NCBI RefSeq assembly: GCF_014656475.1
Contig: NZ_BNCM01000005.1
Location: 124,001 to 188,000, forward strand
Length of the DNA stretch: 64,000 bases
Source: Sinomonas cellulolyticus
GTDB lineage: Bacteria; Actinomycetota; Actinomycetes; Actinomycetales; Micrococcaceae
Direction: 5' to 3'
The position numbers and the translations under genes were made by a program. Numbering within the stretch: position 1 is the first letter of the stretch; each line of letters starts with the position of its first letter. Of this stretch, positions 18,441 to 28,042 are shown in pieces. The notes beneath the pieces are model-generated. The model was not told where the DNA came from. It did not search any database and saw nothing but the letters and a program-made list of their open reading frames with translations.

Positions 18441-21400
18441 GGGCTGGCTCCTCTCCATTGGCCCGGGCCGGCGTGTCTTCAGGACGAGGGGTCTCTGGCC
18501 CGTCTGCTCGGGATCGCCATCGCCTCGCGGCCCGGCGCCCGGTTCCTCCCTTTCGGTGCTCGCTGCCCTCGGGGGGCGTCGCGGCGCCGTCGCCGGGTTC
18601 GGCCTCGTGGGCGGCGACGTCGCCGCGGCCGGTCGTGCTGGACTCGTCGGCACGGACCTCACCCGCGCCCGTCTCTCCCCCGCCCGTCTCACCCGCCCGG
18701 GGCACGACGACGCTCGGCTCGGCGTCCCCCTCTGGGGCGCCTTCCCGGACGGGCTTCCTGCGCGACGCGCGCCGCGGCACCTTCTTGCCCTGCATATCCC
18801 TCCGCTGAGCCTCGGGCGCCAGGAAGGCGGCGCCTGCGCGGCTTCGGGAGCCGCCGCGACCAGTGGGACGGGCGGTCGCGGGAATCGCCATGAGAGCGGT
18901 CACCACGAGTGCCGCGATCGTCAGGGCGCCCAGCGGCAGTGCCGCCGCGTTCGTGTAGTGGACGTCCAGATGGCCGCCTCCAGGCGGAAGCTCGAAGGAT
19001 TGGGCCCAGTCCTGAGACGTCGGCGCGAGCCGCGCACCGTCGAGGGTCGCCTCCCACCCCGGGTCGGTACGCTCGGCGAGCACGAGGCGACGACCCTCCG
19101 GGCCGGCGGGGATGTCGGCCGAGACGCTCTGGCTGCTTGAGGGAACGGGGGCGAGGGTCGCGCCTGCTGCGTCAACGATCCGCACCCGCTGGTCGATGGC
19201 GAAGCTGGCTCCCGTCCCGGCGGCCCTCGGCGTCACGCGCCACAGCCAGCCCGCGTCGGTGTGGCCGACGGCGACGAGCGAGGGGACACCATCGATCTGG
19301 CTCGCGGTGAGCTGGTCGGCAGCGCTCGTATCCACGAGGACCACGAATCCGACACCGAGCTGTTCGAGGTCCGCCCGCGGATCCACAGCAGCCCCGCCGC
19401 CGACGGTGGCGACCGCACGGCGCACCGCGACCCGTGCGGCGTCGTCCGCGGCCACCTGCTCGGCCCCGGGCTCGCCCTCGATGCGGCTCGCGGCAGCCAC
19501 GGCGGAAAGCGAGTCGAGCGTGGTGCCGGAGCCGCGCATGACGCTCGCGCTGAACCCGCCGCCGTCCGTGGCGCGAAGCACGAGCGTGCGCGTCTGCTGG
19601 GCCCCCAGGCCTAGGTCCGAGGCCGTAGCGGGCAGGATGGACTCCCGGCCCGGACCCACGAGCAGGGCGGGGCCGAGGCCGCCCGATGCCTGCGGATGGG
19701 TGAGCCCCGTTGCCGCCCACTGCACGAGGACGCCTGCGGGTCCCGCGGCGGCGACCGCGGCAGCGAGCCCGAGGGCGGCCCCCGCCGTCCGCATAGCAGC
19801 GAGACGGCGGTTGCCGACCACGCCTGCGCGGAGGTCCGCAGCGCGGCGGAGCTCCAGGAGGCGGTCGACGGCGAGCACGGCGGCGGCGAGCAACGCGAGT
19901 CCCGCCGCAGCGAGGCTCGGACCGGCAAAGGGGGCGGCCAGAGTGTCGCCTGCCACCGCAGTGGGTACGCGGCTCACCGTCCATGCGTACGCCAGCCCGC
20001 CGATGCCGAGCAGCAGAAGCAGACGTGCGGCGGCTCCACGCCGACCGGTGAGCAGGACGGCGCCGGCCACGGCTGCCACCAGCACTGGAGCGCCTACGAG
20101 GATCGCGGCGATGAGGGACCACGGCACCCCGGCGGGCAGGAACGGCGCGGCGGTGAGGCCCCCCGCGGGATCGAACGCCACGGGCTGCCCGAGGACCAGC
20201 TGCCACGGTGACGCCGGGTCCGCGGGAAGGGGCATTCCCGGGTCGCCGATCCACGCCCGGAGGGCCCGCGGGGCAGAAACCCAGAGCGGGAGGAACAGGG
20301 CGATGCTGGGGACGAGCATCCACCACAGCGTCTTCGCCCGGCGGCGCAGGGCGAGCGTCAGGACGAGCACGACGGCGGCGGTGAGCGGCACAAGGGACGG
20401 TGCGCCAGCCGCTGCGCACGCCAGAGCGAGCCCTCCGGCGGCAGCGGCCGTCCAGGACGGCACTCCCCCAGAGCCGGGCCGGGGCTCATGATGGGCGAGG
20501 GCACCCCTGATCCTGGCCGCCCCCACCGCACGCAGCATCCCCACCGCGGCCCAGGGAAGCGCAGCGTGGGCGATCACCGAACCGAGCCGCCCCTGCGCGA
20601 GGGCGGTGATCAGGGACGGCGCGGCAGCGTAGACGAGCGCGGCCAGGAACCGTGGGACTCGACGAGCGGTCAGGTTCGCCGCGAAGACCCAGGCTCCGAG
20701 GGCCGCAACGGGGCTCGCGAGGACGAGGGCACCGGCCACAGCGCGGTTCGCGTCTCCCAGTCCGAAGAGCCCGAGCAGCCACAGGACGAGGTCGAAGGGG
20801 TCGCCGTGGCCCGCCTGTCCGGCGCCGAGCGCAACCCACCAGGCGGTCGCATGGCCGAAGATCGCCGAGAGGGTCGAGGAGACCGGGACGAGGCCGCCAC
20901 CCACTGCGGCAGCCGCACCGAGGAGCGGTGCGAGCGCGACCAGGCCTGCTGCGAGCGCGAGACCGGCAGCAGCCACAGCGCCGGTTCCAGCCCAGCCGCG
21001 CGAGGCGACAGCGAGGGCCACGAAGTCGTGCTGGGAGTCGCCGGTGGGCTCACTCGGCCCCTCGGCGACACCGGTGCCGTCGCCCACGACGGCGTCGGGC
21101 TCCGCCACGGATTCGAGAAAGGCGCGCCGATGCGCCCATATCTCGGCCCGGGGCGTGACGAGCGGGGGAACCATGACCACGGACCGGGACACGGTCCGCG
21201 TCCGGGCAAGGGCGCGGCGGCCCGCGGCAAGCCGACGCGCTGAGGCGAGCGCTGCGAGGCTGGCCCCGAGCTTCGCGGCACCATGTGCAGGCTCCTTCAC
21301 CACGATGCCGAGGGCACACTGCCAGAGGCCGCCCAGGAGGGCGCCGAGCACGTGGAACGGCAGCGTCCACCACGGCGCGTGCTTGAGACGGGAATAGACC

Positions 21401-22116
21401 TCGGCGCGCCGGGCCGCGAAGTGGGTGCCCGCCGCGTCCGGCCTGGAAGCGTGGAGGACGCGCGCGCCGGGGACCACGACGACGCGGTGCCCGGCGAGAC
21501 GGGCCCGCCAGCAGAAATCCACGTCATCGCCTGTGGCGGGAAGCGCTGGGTCGAAGCCGTGCAGGTGGTCCCATACGTCCCGGCGCACGAGCATGCCGGC
21601 GGAGTTGACCGCGAAGACGTCGTCCCTGTGGTCGTACTGGCCCTGGTCCTGCTCTTCCGCGTCGATCAGCGTGAGCCGTTCACCCCAGCGGCTCACGGAC
21701 AGGCCGACGTCGATCAGCCGCCCTGGCGCCTCGGCATCGAGCTGCTTGCATCCGGCGACGGCGACCTTCGGTGCCGCCTCGACCGCCTCGAGGAGGGCTG
21801 CGAGGGCGTCGGGAGCGGGCGCAGAGTCGTCGTGGAGCAGCCAGAGCCAGTCGGCGGGCTGGTCGTCGCCCAGCTGCTCGAGCCCCTGGGCAACAGCGCC
21901 GCCGAATCCGCCGGGTGCGCGGACCACGGCGACGTGATCCGGTCCGAGGGCACTCCGCAGGAGCTCGGCGCTGTCGTCCCGGGACCCGGTGTCCACGCCC
22001 AGCACGGCGTCAACCGGGCGGGTCTGGTCCGCGAGGGCGGCGAGGGTCGAGGACAGGTAGGCACCGCCGTCGTGGGCCACGACGACCGCGGTGACGCGTA
22101 CGGCGTCCAGGATCAG
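18421..22116 (-). CDS. Giant fusion: GT2 glycosyltransferase plus polytopic membrane domain
   Basis: About 1,230 residues. The N-terminal ~300 residues are a GT-A glycosyltransferase family 2 domain: VTAVVVAHDGGAYL, GVDTGSRDDS, WLLHDDSAP and PATGDDVDFCWRARLAGHRV. After a linker come a dozen or more hydrophobic helices (~residues 370-800 and one near 1120), an extracytoplasmic segment between, and a basic C-terminal tail. This suggests transfer of a sugar to a lipid-linked or exported glycan. No ATG/GTG/TTG lies between the whiB2 end and the first beta strand; CTG at 22116 overlaps the whiB2 stop (CTGA) with GAGGAA 9 bases upstream, so I infer a CTG start. The first downstream GTG (22080) would cut the nucleotide-binding strand. 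Confidence 0.8.
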   Translation of the reverse strand: MILDAVRVTAVVVAHDGGAYLSSTLAALADQTRPVDAVLGVDTGSRDDSAELLRSALGPDHVAVVRAPGGFGGAVAQGLEQLGDDQPADWLWLLHDDSAPAPDALAALLEAVEAAPKVAVAGCKQLDAEAPGRLIDVGLSVSRWGERLTLIDAEEQDQGQYDHRDDVFAVNSAGMLVRRDVWDHLHGFDPALPATGDDVDFCWRARLAGHRVVVVPGARVLHASRPDAAGTHFAARRAEVYSRLKHAPWWTLPFHVLGALLGGLWQCALGIVVKEPAHGAAKLGASLAALASARRLAAGRRALARTRTVSRSVVMVPPLVTPRAEIWAHRRAFLESVAEPDAVVGDGTGVAEGPSEPTGDSQHDFVALAVASRGWAGTGAVAAAGLALAAGLVALAPLLGAAAAVGGGLVPVSSTLSAIFGHATAWWVALGAGQAGHGDPFDLVLWLLGLFGLGDANRAVAGALVLASPVAALGAWVFAANLTARRVPRFLAALVYAAAPSLITALAQGRLGSVIAHAALPWAAVGMLRAVGAARIRGALAHHEPRPGSGGVPSWTAAAAGGLALACAAAGAPSLVPLTAAVVLVLTLALRRRAKTLWWMLVPSIALFLPLWVSAPRALRAWIGDPGMPLPADPASPWQLVLGQPVAFDPAGGLTAAPFLPAGVPWSLIAAILVGAPVLVAAVAGAVLLTGRRGAAARLLLLLGIGGLAYAWTVSRVPTAVAGDTLAAPFAGPSLAAAGLALLAAAVLAVDRLLELRRAADLRAGVVGNRRLAAMRTAGAALGLAAAVAAAGPAGVLVQWAATGLTHPQASGGLGPALLVGPGRESILPATASDLGLGAQQTRTLVLRATDGGGFSASVMRGSGTTLDSLSAVAAASRIEGEPGAEQVAADDAARVAVRRAVATVGGGAAVDPRADLEQLGVGFVVLVDTSAADQLTASQIDGVPSLVAVGHTDAGWLWRVTPRAAGTGASFAIDQRVRIVDAAGATLAPVPSSSQSVSADIPAGPEGRRLVLAERTDPGWEATLDGARLAPTSQDWAQSFELPPGGGHLDVHYTNAAALPLGALTIAALVVTALMAIPATARPTGRGGSRSRAGAAFLAPEAQRRDMQGKKVPRRASRRKPVREGAPEGDAEPSVVVPRAGETGGGETGAGEVRADESSTTGRGDVAAHEAEPGDGAATPPEGSEHRKGGTGRRAARRWRSRADGPETPRPEDTPARANGEEPAHDDAHV

Positions 22117-22670
22117 ACCGCCCGCTTCCTCAGGCGGCGGCGCTCGCGTTCCGAGAGGCCGCCCCAGATGCCGAACCGCTCGTCGTTGGCGAGCGCGTAT
22201 TCGAGGCACTGCGCCCGCACCGTGCAGGACCCGCAGACCTTCTTCGCATCGCGCGTGGAGCCGCCCTTCTCTGGGAAGAATGCCTCGGGGTCGGTCTGGG
22301 CGCACAGCGCCTCGGCCTGCCAGGCGAGTTCGCCCTCCTCCGGTTCACCCGGCTGGGAGAGGCCGATCAGGATCGGCTTGGGCGCATGCAGTGCCGGGTT
22401 CGCGAGCAGAGCCAAGGCCCGTTCGATGGCCTCGTCGGTCGGCTCGTCGTCGGGGGCGTCGTCGAGATCCTCGGAGTCCGCCTCCTGGGCCGCGAGGAAG
22501 GCGGTTGCGGCCTCCTCGAGAGCTTCCGCGGACTGCGATCTGTAGCGCTCCTGCGCGTCAGGGTCCGCAGGGTCGACATACCAGTCGGACGGGATCCCCC
22601 TCGACCGGTGCCGTGCCGACGTCCGCTCCGCGACCGCCGACTCATACTGGATACGCTCCGCCTGTCCCAC
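22113..22670 (-). CDS. whiB2: WhiB2-type iron-sulfur transcriptional regulator
   Basis: A 185-residue Wbl protein. The four [4Fe-4S] cysteines occur as C-x22-C-x2-C-x5-C (LCAQTD, VCGSC, AQCLEYA), followed by FGIWGGLSERERRRL, the glycine-rich turn and basic tail of WhiB/WhiB2. The match over this region to WhiB2/WhmD, an essential septation regulator in mycobacteria, is very close. Unusually, about 110 residues precede the domain, including an acidic stretch (EDLDDAPDDEPTDEA). The GTG start at 22670 has AGGAGGA 6 bases upstream. It heads an operon with the giant GT2 and DUF5719 genes. Confidence 0.9.
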   Translation of the reverse strand: MGQAERIQYESAVAERTSARHRSRGIPSDWYVDPADPDAQERYRSQSAEALEEAATAFLAAQEADSEDLDDAPDDEPTDEAIERALALLANPALHAPKPILIGLSQPGEPEEGELAWQAEALCAQTDPEAFFPEKGGSTRDAKKVCGSCTVRAQCLEYALANDERFGIWGGLSERERRRLRKRAV

Positions 22671-23037
22671 GGTGCTCCTCCTCGGGTCGTGTACTGCGCG
22701 GCGAGCCGCGGAGTCCAGCGCCAGGAAGAAATCCCGGTGCCGGTTCCCCTCGGCTATGCGATGATCTGTTATCGAAGCCGCCGGCGCAGTTACTGTCCAG
22801 TCCTAATTACATGCTTGTAAGACGGCGGGAGTCAAGCGGCAGCGGCGGATTCTAGCCATTTCAGGTACTTCCGCTCGCGGACGACACGCCCGGCCGCGTG
22901 GGGAATCGCGGTGTCCCGAACCGCCTTGCTGTCACCCTCATCTGCGGGACGAGAACCCAGTCATCGGAGAGTCGTGACGCGAGGCGGCGGACGAACTGGC
23001 CGACGGCTCTTCGGCGCGCCGAACCCGTCACCGCGGG
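22671..23037. other. Intergenic region between divergent whiB2 and TIGR03089 genes
   Basis: This 379-base divergent gap has no convincing reading frame on either strand. It is less GC-rich around 22740-22830, where the whiB2 promoter lies, and ends in the TIGR03089 -10 box. The rest (about 22840-23035) shows nothing I can name. Confidence 0.6.
22806..22835 (-). promoter_or_regulatory. Candidate vegetative promoter of whiB2
   Basis: On the minus strand TTGACT (22835-22830), an 18-base spacer and TGTAAT (22811-22806) make a near-consensus sigma-70 type promoter. Transcription would start near 22798 and give a 5' leader of about 128 bases before the GTG at 22670. This promoter has both boxes clearly visible, unlike the leaderless ones. 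Confidence 0.5.
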
Positions 23038-23043
23038 CAGAAT
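23038..23043 (+). promoter_or_regulatory. -10 box of the TIGR03089 gene, leaderless
   Basis: CAGAAT, six bases before the ATG at 23050; no Shine-Dalgarno. Confidence 0.4.
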
Positions 23044-23049
23044 GGGCAC

Positions 23050-23820
23050 ATGCTCTCGACGATCCCCGATCTCCTGCACGAGCTGCGCAGCGGCCAGCAC
23101 TCTTCGTCTCCCCGCCTCACGTGGTACGGCCCAGGCGGCGAGCGCATCGAGCTCTCCGGCCGCGTCCTGGACAACTGGGTGGCGAAGACCTCGAATTTCC
23201 TGTCCGAGGAGCTCGATGCCGAGCGGGGCACCCGCATCCGGCTCGCGCTGCCCGCCCATTGGAAATCGGCCGTGGTCGCCCTGGCGGCGTGGCAGGTCGG
23301 AGCGGTGCTGCTGGAGGGAGAGGCGGACGCCGCCACCGACGCGGACATCACCTTCTGGGGACCGGGCACCGACGACGGCGGGACCACCGGCGGCGAGCAG
23401 GTCGCCGTCGCGCTCGGCGCGCTCGAGCTCGCCTATCCGGGGCAGCTGCCCGCGGGCACCTACGACTACGCGGCGCTCGTGCGCCAGTTCGCGGACTCCT
23501 ACGAGCCGTTCGACCCGCCGGAACCCAGCGATGCAGCGCTCGGCTCCGGGCCCCGCACGCTCACGCAGGCGGCACTGCTGGAGGAGTTCGCCGTGGCGGC
23601 CGGTGCCGGAGAGCGGATCCTCGTGAGCGCCCGGGAGGGGCTCCTGGGAGTGCTGGCCCGCCTGCTGGGCGCCTGGGGCGCCGGAGGTTCAGCGGTGCTG
23701 CTGCACGAGGAGGCCGAGGACAGCCCGCGGCTCCGGGCGGCGGAGAAGGTCACCGCTGGAGACGGCGCGGCACGGAACGGATCTGCCGGGACGGGAACCG
23801 CGCCTGAGGAAAGGGACTAG
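23050..23820 (+). CDS. TIGR03089 family protein
   Basis: A 256-residue actinobacterial protein resembling only the N-terminal part of adenylate-forming enzymes (for example FLSEELDAERGTRIRLALP and VVALAAWQVGAVLLEGE), without the P-loop and hinge motifs. Its function is unknown and catalysis is unlikely. The family usually lies near LCP genes (Rv3268 next to Rv3267); here the LCP gene is 2.5 kb away behind gtrA and purKE. The stop TAG shares the palindrome CTAG with the stop of the convergent GtrA gene. Confidence 0.85.
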   Translation: MLSTIPDLLHELRSGQHSSSPRLTWYGPGGERIELSGRVLDNWVAKTSNFLSEELDAERGTRIRLALPAHWKSAVVALAAWQVGAVLLEGEADAATDADITFWGPGTDDGGTTGGEQVAVALGALELAYPGQLPAGTYDYAALVRQFADSYEPFDPPEPSDAALGSGPRTLTQAALLEEFAVAAGAGERILVSAREGLLGVLARLLGAWGAGGSAVLLHEEAEDSPRLRAAEKVTAGDGAARNGSAGTGTAPEERD

Positions 23821-24413
23821 GGCTCCCGGGGCGCCTCTGCGTTGAGCTTGCCGCGCTCGTCGGGAACGGCTGCGCGGCCCGCGCGGGCAGCGTGCTCCGA
23901 GGCCGCCTCGTGCTCATGCTCGTGCTCGTGCTCGAAGATCTCGTGGTCTTCCTCGTACCCGGGCTCCGAGTCGAGCTCCTGGTTGAAGACCCAGAACCGG
24001 TAGGCGAAGAAGCGCACCACCGTGGCCACCACAATGCCCACAACGCCGGCCAGGAACAGGACGTTCTTGTCCTGCACATTGAGCCAGTACTTCGCGATCG
24101 CTGTGAATCCGGTGGAGATGCCGATGCCGATGCCGTTGATGACGGCGAACATCACGAACTCGCGGACCAGATTGGCCTGCTTGCGGTGCCGGAAGGTCCA
24201 GTAGCGGTTCGCCACCCACGAGAAGATCGTGGCGACCGTAGCGCCGACGAAGCGTGCCTTGGCCTCGGCGTCCGACATGGCGGTGTGCATCAGCAGGAAG
24301 GTCAGGCCGTTGTCGATGACGAACGCCACACCGCCGACCGTCCCGAACTTGGCCACCTCACGCCAGAAGAGCGAGACGAGACCGCGCAGGCGGTCGGAGA
24401 CTGTCGAGATCAT
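23817..24413 (-). CDS. GtrA family membrane protein
   Basis: A 198-residue protein with four membrane helices: KFGTVGGVAFVIDNGLTFLL, the FVGATVATIFSWVANRYWTF region, FVMFAVINGIGIGIS and NVLFLAGVVGIVVATVVRFFAYRFWVF. GtrA proteins are thought to flip or help transfer polyprenyl-linked sugars across the membrane. The C-terminal ~50 residues are acidic and His/Glu-rich (HEHEHEHE), possibly metal-binding. I start at ATG 24413 with GGAGG just upstream; longer frames run into purK's promoter. It is divergent from purK, as Rv3277 is from Rv3276c. Confidence 0.9.
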   Translation of the reverse strand: MISTVSDRLRGLVSLFWREVAKFGTVGGVAFVIDNGLTFLLMHTAMSDAEAKARFVGATVATIFSWVANRYWTFRHRKQANLVREFVMFAVINGIGIGISTGFTAIAKYWLNVQDKNVLFLAGVVGIVVATVVRFFAYRFWVFNQELDSEPGYEEDHEIFEHEHEHEHEAASEHAARAGRAAVPDERGKLNAEAPREP

Positions 24414-24570
24414 GATCCTCCACGGGCTACTGTTCCGGCCCCGCTGGACGAGCGGGGCCTGCCGGTTCTGGGCAGCCGCCACGCGCTGGAGCACAGTGCA
24501 TTCTACCGCCGGCGGCTGAGGGCCAGCTGTGCTGGGCCCGTCCGTCCGGACCGTCGCCTCCGGCATTCTG

Positions 24571-24576
24571 TAGGCT
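24571..24576 (+). promoter_or_regulatory. -10 box of purK-purE, leaderless
   Basis: TAGGCT, six bases before the GTG at 24583. The in-frame GTG at 24577 directly abuts the box and is too close to be the start of a leaderless message. Confidence 0.5.
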
Positions 24577-24582
24577 GTGGGG

Positions 24583-25767
24583 GTGAGTTTTCCTGTGATC
24601 GGAGTGGTCGGAGGCGGCCAGCTGGCGCGCATGATGGCCCCCGCTGCCACGGCCCTCGGCCTTGAACTTCGAGTCCTCGCAGAGGCTGAAGACGTCTCTG
24701 CCGTGCCCGCTGTCCCCCAGGCGCCTGTCGGCGACTACCGCAGCCTGGACGACCTGCGGGCCTTCGCGGCGGGCGTCGATGTGCTGACGTTCGACCACGA
24801 GCACGTCCCGACGGAGCACCTCCTGACCCTGATGGCGGAGGGCGTCAACGTCCAGCCTGGCCCTGAGGCCCTCGTCCACGCCCAGGACAAGCTGCGGATG
24901 CGCTCGGCTGTGGACGAGATGGGGCTGCCGAACCCGCGGTGGCGCGCTGTCCACCACGTCCAGGAGCTCATCGACTTCGGCGCCGAGATCGGCTGGCCGG
25001 TTGTACTCAAGACTCCGCGGGGGGGCTATGACGGCAAGGGCGTGCGCGTGCTCCGGTCCCCGGGCGAGGCCCAGGACTGTGACGACTGGTTCGGCACGAT
25101 GTCCCCCCTGCTGGCCGAGGAGATGGTCCCCTTTTCCCGCGAGCTCTCTGCTCTGGTCGCCCGGACCCCGAGCGGCGAGGCGCGAGCATGGCCCGTGGTG
25201 CACACCATCCAGGTTGCGGGAGTCTGCGACGAGGTGATCGCCCCGGCTCCCGAGCTCGACCCTGCCGTGGCCCAAGCCGCCCAGGACGCCGCGCTGCGCA
25301 TTGCCGAGACGCTCGGCGTGACCGGAGTCATGGCTGCTGAACTCTTTGAGACGCCCGGCCGCGGCCCCGGCTTCCTCATCAACGAGCTCGCGATGCGCCC
25401 TCACAACACGGGGCACTGGACGCAGGACGGGTGCGTGACGAGCCAGTTCGAGCAGCATCTGCGCGCCGTCCTGGACCTCCCGCTCGGCGCGACCGACGTG
25501 CTCGGCACGTGGGCGGTCATGAAGAACTATCTGGGCGGGGCCAACCAGGACCTCTACAGCGCCTTCCCCGCCGCTCTCGCGGCCGAGCCCTCGGCGAAGG
25601 TCCACGCCTACGGCAAGTCCGTGCGTCCGGGCCGCAAGATCGGCCATGTCAACATCGTGGGCGGACTCGGTTCAGACCCCGCGTCGCTGCGGGAACGGGC
25701 TTCGCGCGTCGCCAGCATCGTGCGCGACGGAGCAGCAGCCGCCGGCGAGACCCAGGAGAAGCCATGA
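24583..25767 (+). CDS. purK: 5-(carboxyamino)imidazole ribonucleotide synthase
   Basis: A 394-residue ATP-grasp enzyme that carboxylates AIR to N5-CAIR in purine synthesis. Visible: the N-terminal [24 protein letters not shown], the ATP-grasp core [41 protein letters not shown] with metal ligands, and the C-terminal GRKIGHVN. The GTG start at 24583 follows the leaderless -10 box. The stop overlaps the purE start (ATGA). Confidence 0.96.
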   Translation: MSFPVIGVVGGGQLARMMAPAATALGLELRVLAEAEDVSAVPAVPQAPVGDYRSLDDLRAFAAGVDVLTFDHEHVPTEHLLTLMAEGVNVQPGPEALVHAQDKLRMRSAVDEMGLPNPRWRAVHHVQELIDFGAEIGWPVVLKTPRGGYDGKGVRVLRSPGEAQDCDDWFGTMSPLLAEEMVPFSRELSALVARTPSGEARAWPVVHTIQVAGVCDEVIAPAPELDPAVAQAAQDAALRIAETLGVTGVMAAELFETPGRGPGFLINELAMRPHNTGHWTQDGCVTSQFEQHLRAVLDLPLGATDVLGTWAVMKNYLGGANQDLYSAFPAALAAEPSAKVHAYGKSVRPGRKIGHVNIVGGLGSDPASLRERASRVASIVRDGAAAAGETQEKP

Positions 25768-26330
25768 GCACCACGTCCTCTGCCGTCACCCCCCTCGTGG
25801 GCATCGTCATGGGCTCGGACTCCGACTGGCCGGTCATGGAAGCCGCCGCCGAGGCCCTCGCAGAATTCGGCGTGCCGTTCGAGGCCGACGTCGTCTCTGC
25901 CCACCGCATGCCCGAGGAGATGATCGCCTACGGCAAAGAGGCCCGGGGGCGCGGCCTTCGCGCCATCATCGCCGGGGCGGGCGGCGCCGCCCATCTCCCC
26001 GGCATGCTCGCCTCTGTCACGACCCTGCCGGTCATCGGGGTGCCTGTGCCCCTGAAGACCCTCGACGGAATGGACTCGCTGCTCTCGATCGTCCAGATGC
26101 CGGCCGGAGTCCCCGTCGCGACCGTGTCCATCGGCGGGGCGCGCAATGCCGGACTCCTCGCCGTCCGTATGCTGGCCTCGGCCGGTGATGACCTCGGCCA
26201 GCGGCTGTCCGCACGTCTGGACGGCTTCGCATCTGAGCTGAAGGCGACCGCCGCCCGCAAGGGCGAGGCGCTCCGGGCGAAGGCGGCCGAGGTCTTCTCG
26301 GCCGAGCACGTCGACCAGCGCCCTGCGTGA
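25764..26330 (+). CDS. purE: 5-(carboxyamino)imidazole ribonucleotide mutase
   Basis: A 188-residue class I PurE converting N5-CAIR to CAIR. Motifs: [31 protein letters not shown], the [11 protein letters not shown] loop and [20 protein letters not shown] region (here [16 protein letters not shown]). The ATG overlaps the purK stop by 4 bases, so the two consecutive enzymes are made together. The C-terminal extension (~20 residues, Ala/Lys-rich) is longer than in E. coli. Confidence 0.96.
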   Translation: MSTTSSAVTPLVGIVMGSDSDWPVMEAAAEALAEFGVPFEADVVSAHRMPEEMIAYGKEARGRGLRAIIAGAGGAAHLPGMLASVTTLPVIGVPVPLKTLDGMDSLLSIVQMPAGVPVATVSIGGARNAGLLAVRMLASAGDDLGQRLSARLDGFASELKATAARKGEALRAKAAEVFSAEHVDQRPA

Positions 26331-26366
26331 CTGGCCCGCTCTCAGGCTCCGCTGACAAGGAGGACC

Positions 26367-28016
26367 ATGGCCCTGCATGCCCCGCAGCGCAGCTATCAGA
26401 CCGACCCCATCCGTCACCCTGAAGGTGCCCCCCCGACGGTGCGCACCAAGCGGGCGTTCACGCTCCTGGTCCTGACGCTGCTCGTGCCCGGCGCGGCGCA
26501 GCTCATCGCAGGGAACCGCCGGCTCGCCCGCCGCGCCCTCGCGGTGACCGTGACGGTCTGGGTCCTCGCGCTCCTGCTCCTCGTCGTCGGGCTCATCAAC
26601 CGCGGCGCCATCCTGACGGTCTTCACCCATCCGGTGATCTCCCTCGTGCTGATAGTGGCGCTCGTGGTGCTCGCGCTGGCCTGGGCCCTGCTGTTCCTCA
26701 ATACCCTCAGGCTCATCCGGGTACCGCTCCTGGCCCCCGGGATGCGGCCCCTCGTGGTCCTCGCGCTCGTGCTGGCGATGGTCCTCTCAAGCGGCGGCCT
26801 CGGCTACGCCGCCTACCTCATCGGCGTCAGCCGCGGCGCGATCGGCACCATCTTCGCCGGAGGCCCGGCGATCCAGCCCGTGGACGGCCGCTACAACTTC
26901 ATGGTCATGGGAGGGGACGCGGGCGCCGACCGTGTGGGACGTCGCCCGGACAGCCTCTCGATCATCAGCGTGGACGCGAAGACCGGTCGCACGGCGCTCA
27001 TCTCCATCCCGCGCAACCTCCAGAACGCCCAGTTCTCCGCCGACTCGCCGATGCGGAAGGTCTACCCGGACGGGTACAACTGCGGAAACGACTGCCTCAT
27101 CAACGCCATCAACACCGAGGTCAACCAGAAGTACACGAACCTCTATCCCGGCGTTGACGACCCCGGCGCCCAGGCGACCCTCGAGGCCGCTTCAGGCACG
27201 CTCGGCATCAAGGTCCAGGCCTACGTGGTGGTGGACATGGCCGGCTTCCAGCAGCTCATCGACGCTATGGGGGGGATCCGCGTCAAGGCGGGCGGCTGGG
27301 TGCCCATGAGCGGCGCTGCGCTCGACGACAACGGCGACCACGCCCAGCCCGTGGGCTGGATCGCCCCGGGCGAGCAGACGCTCGACGGCTTCCACGCACT
27401 CTGGTACGGCCGCAGCCGCGAATTCGCGAGCGACTACGACCGCATTGCGCGGCAGCAGTGCATCCAGCAGGCCATGATCAACCAGCTCAACCCGGCCACG
27501 CTCCTGAGCAAGTTCCAGGACATCGCCAATGCCGGGACGAAGGTGGTGGAGTCGAACATCTCCTCCTCCCAGCTCGGCAGCTTCGTGGACCTCGCCCTCA
27601 AGGGGAAGAGCCAGCCCACCACTCGTCTGGTGATCGGGCCGCCCGACTTCGACGCTTCCTTCCCGACCTACCCGGACTTCGACGCAATCCATGCCAAGGT
27701 CAAGTCCGTCCTCGCAGAGGCCACGGGGTCCGCCTCCGACTCGCCGTCGCCGAAGGCGCTCGGAAGCACGACGACGGCAGCCTCCTCGGGTGTGGGCCTC
27801 GCCGGAGCCGGGCGAGCCGGTCTCGCGGTGCCGGGCACGCTCCCAGTGGGTGCGACCGCGGGCGTGGGCCAGAGGGCCCCATTGGGCCAGTACAACGACA
27901 TCGGTCCAGACGGCGTCAAGGTCACGGCGGATCGTCTCGACTACCTCTTCCGTACGGGCCAGAACGACATCCTGAACGAGATCATGGCGGGCAACGGCGA
28001 ATGCACCCCCGGGTGA
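26367..28016 (+). CDS. LytR-CpsA-Psr (LCP) family envelope glycopolymer ligase
   Basis: A 549-residue protein. Residues ~28-160 contain several membrane helices, unusual as most LCP proteins have one; the extracytoplasmic LCP domain follows (GRRPDSLSIISVDAKTGRTA, SIPRNLQN, then NAINTE, DMAGFQQLIDAMGGIRV and YGRSREFASDYDRIARQQ). Conserved Asp and Arg residues for pyrophosphate and polyprenyl binding are present. It transfers glycopolymers from lipid carriers to peptidoglycan. A Ser/Ala/Gly-rich C-terminal tail follows. The ATG has GGAGG at 5 bases. It is 36 bases after purE and 26 before manA. Confidence 0.92.
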   Translation: MALHAPQRSYQTDPIRHPEGAPPTVRTKRAFTLLVLTLLVPGAAQLIAGNRRLARRALAVTVTVWVLALLLLVVGLINRGAILTVFTHPVISLVLIVALVVLALAWALLFLNTLRLIRVPLLAPGMRPLVVLALVLAMVLSSGGLGYAAYLIGVSRGAIGTIFAGGPAIQPVDGRYNFMVMGGDAGADRVGRRPDSLSIISVDAKTGRTALISIPRNLQNAQFSADSPMRKVYPDGYNCGNDCLINAINTEVNQKYTNLYPGVDDPGAQATLEAASGTLGIKVQAYVVVDMAGFQQLIDAMGGIRVKAGGWVPMSGAALDDNGDHAQPVGWIAPGEQTLDGFHALWYGRSREFASDYDRIARQQCIQQAMINQLNPATLLSKFQDIANAGTKVVESNISSSQLGSFVDLALKGKSQPTTRLVIGPPDFDASFPTYPDFDAIHAKVKSVLAEATGSASDSPSPKALGSTTTAASSGVGLAGAGRAGLAVPGTLPVGATAGVGQRAPLGQYNDIGPDGVKVTADRLDYLFRTGQNDILNEIMAGNGECTPG

Positions 28017-28042
28017 CGGTTCAGAGACGCTGAAAGGATCGC

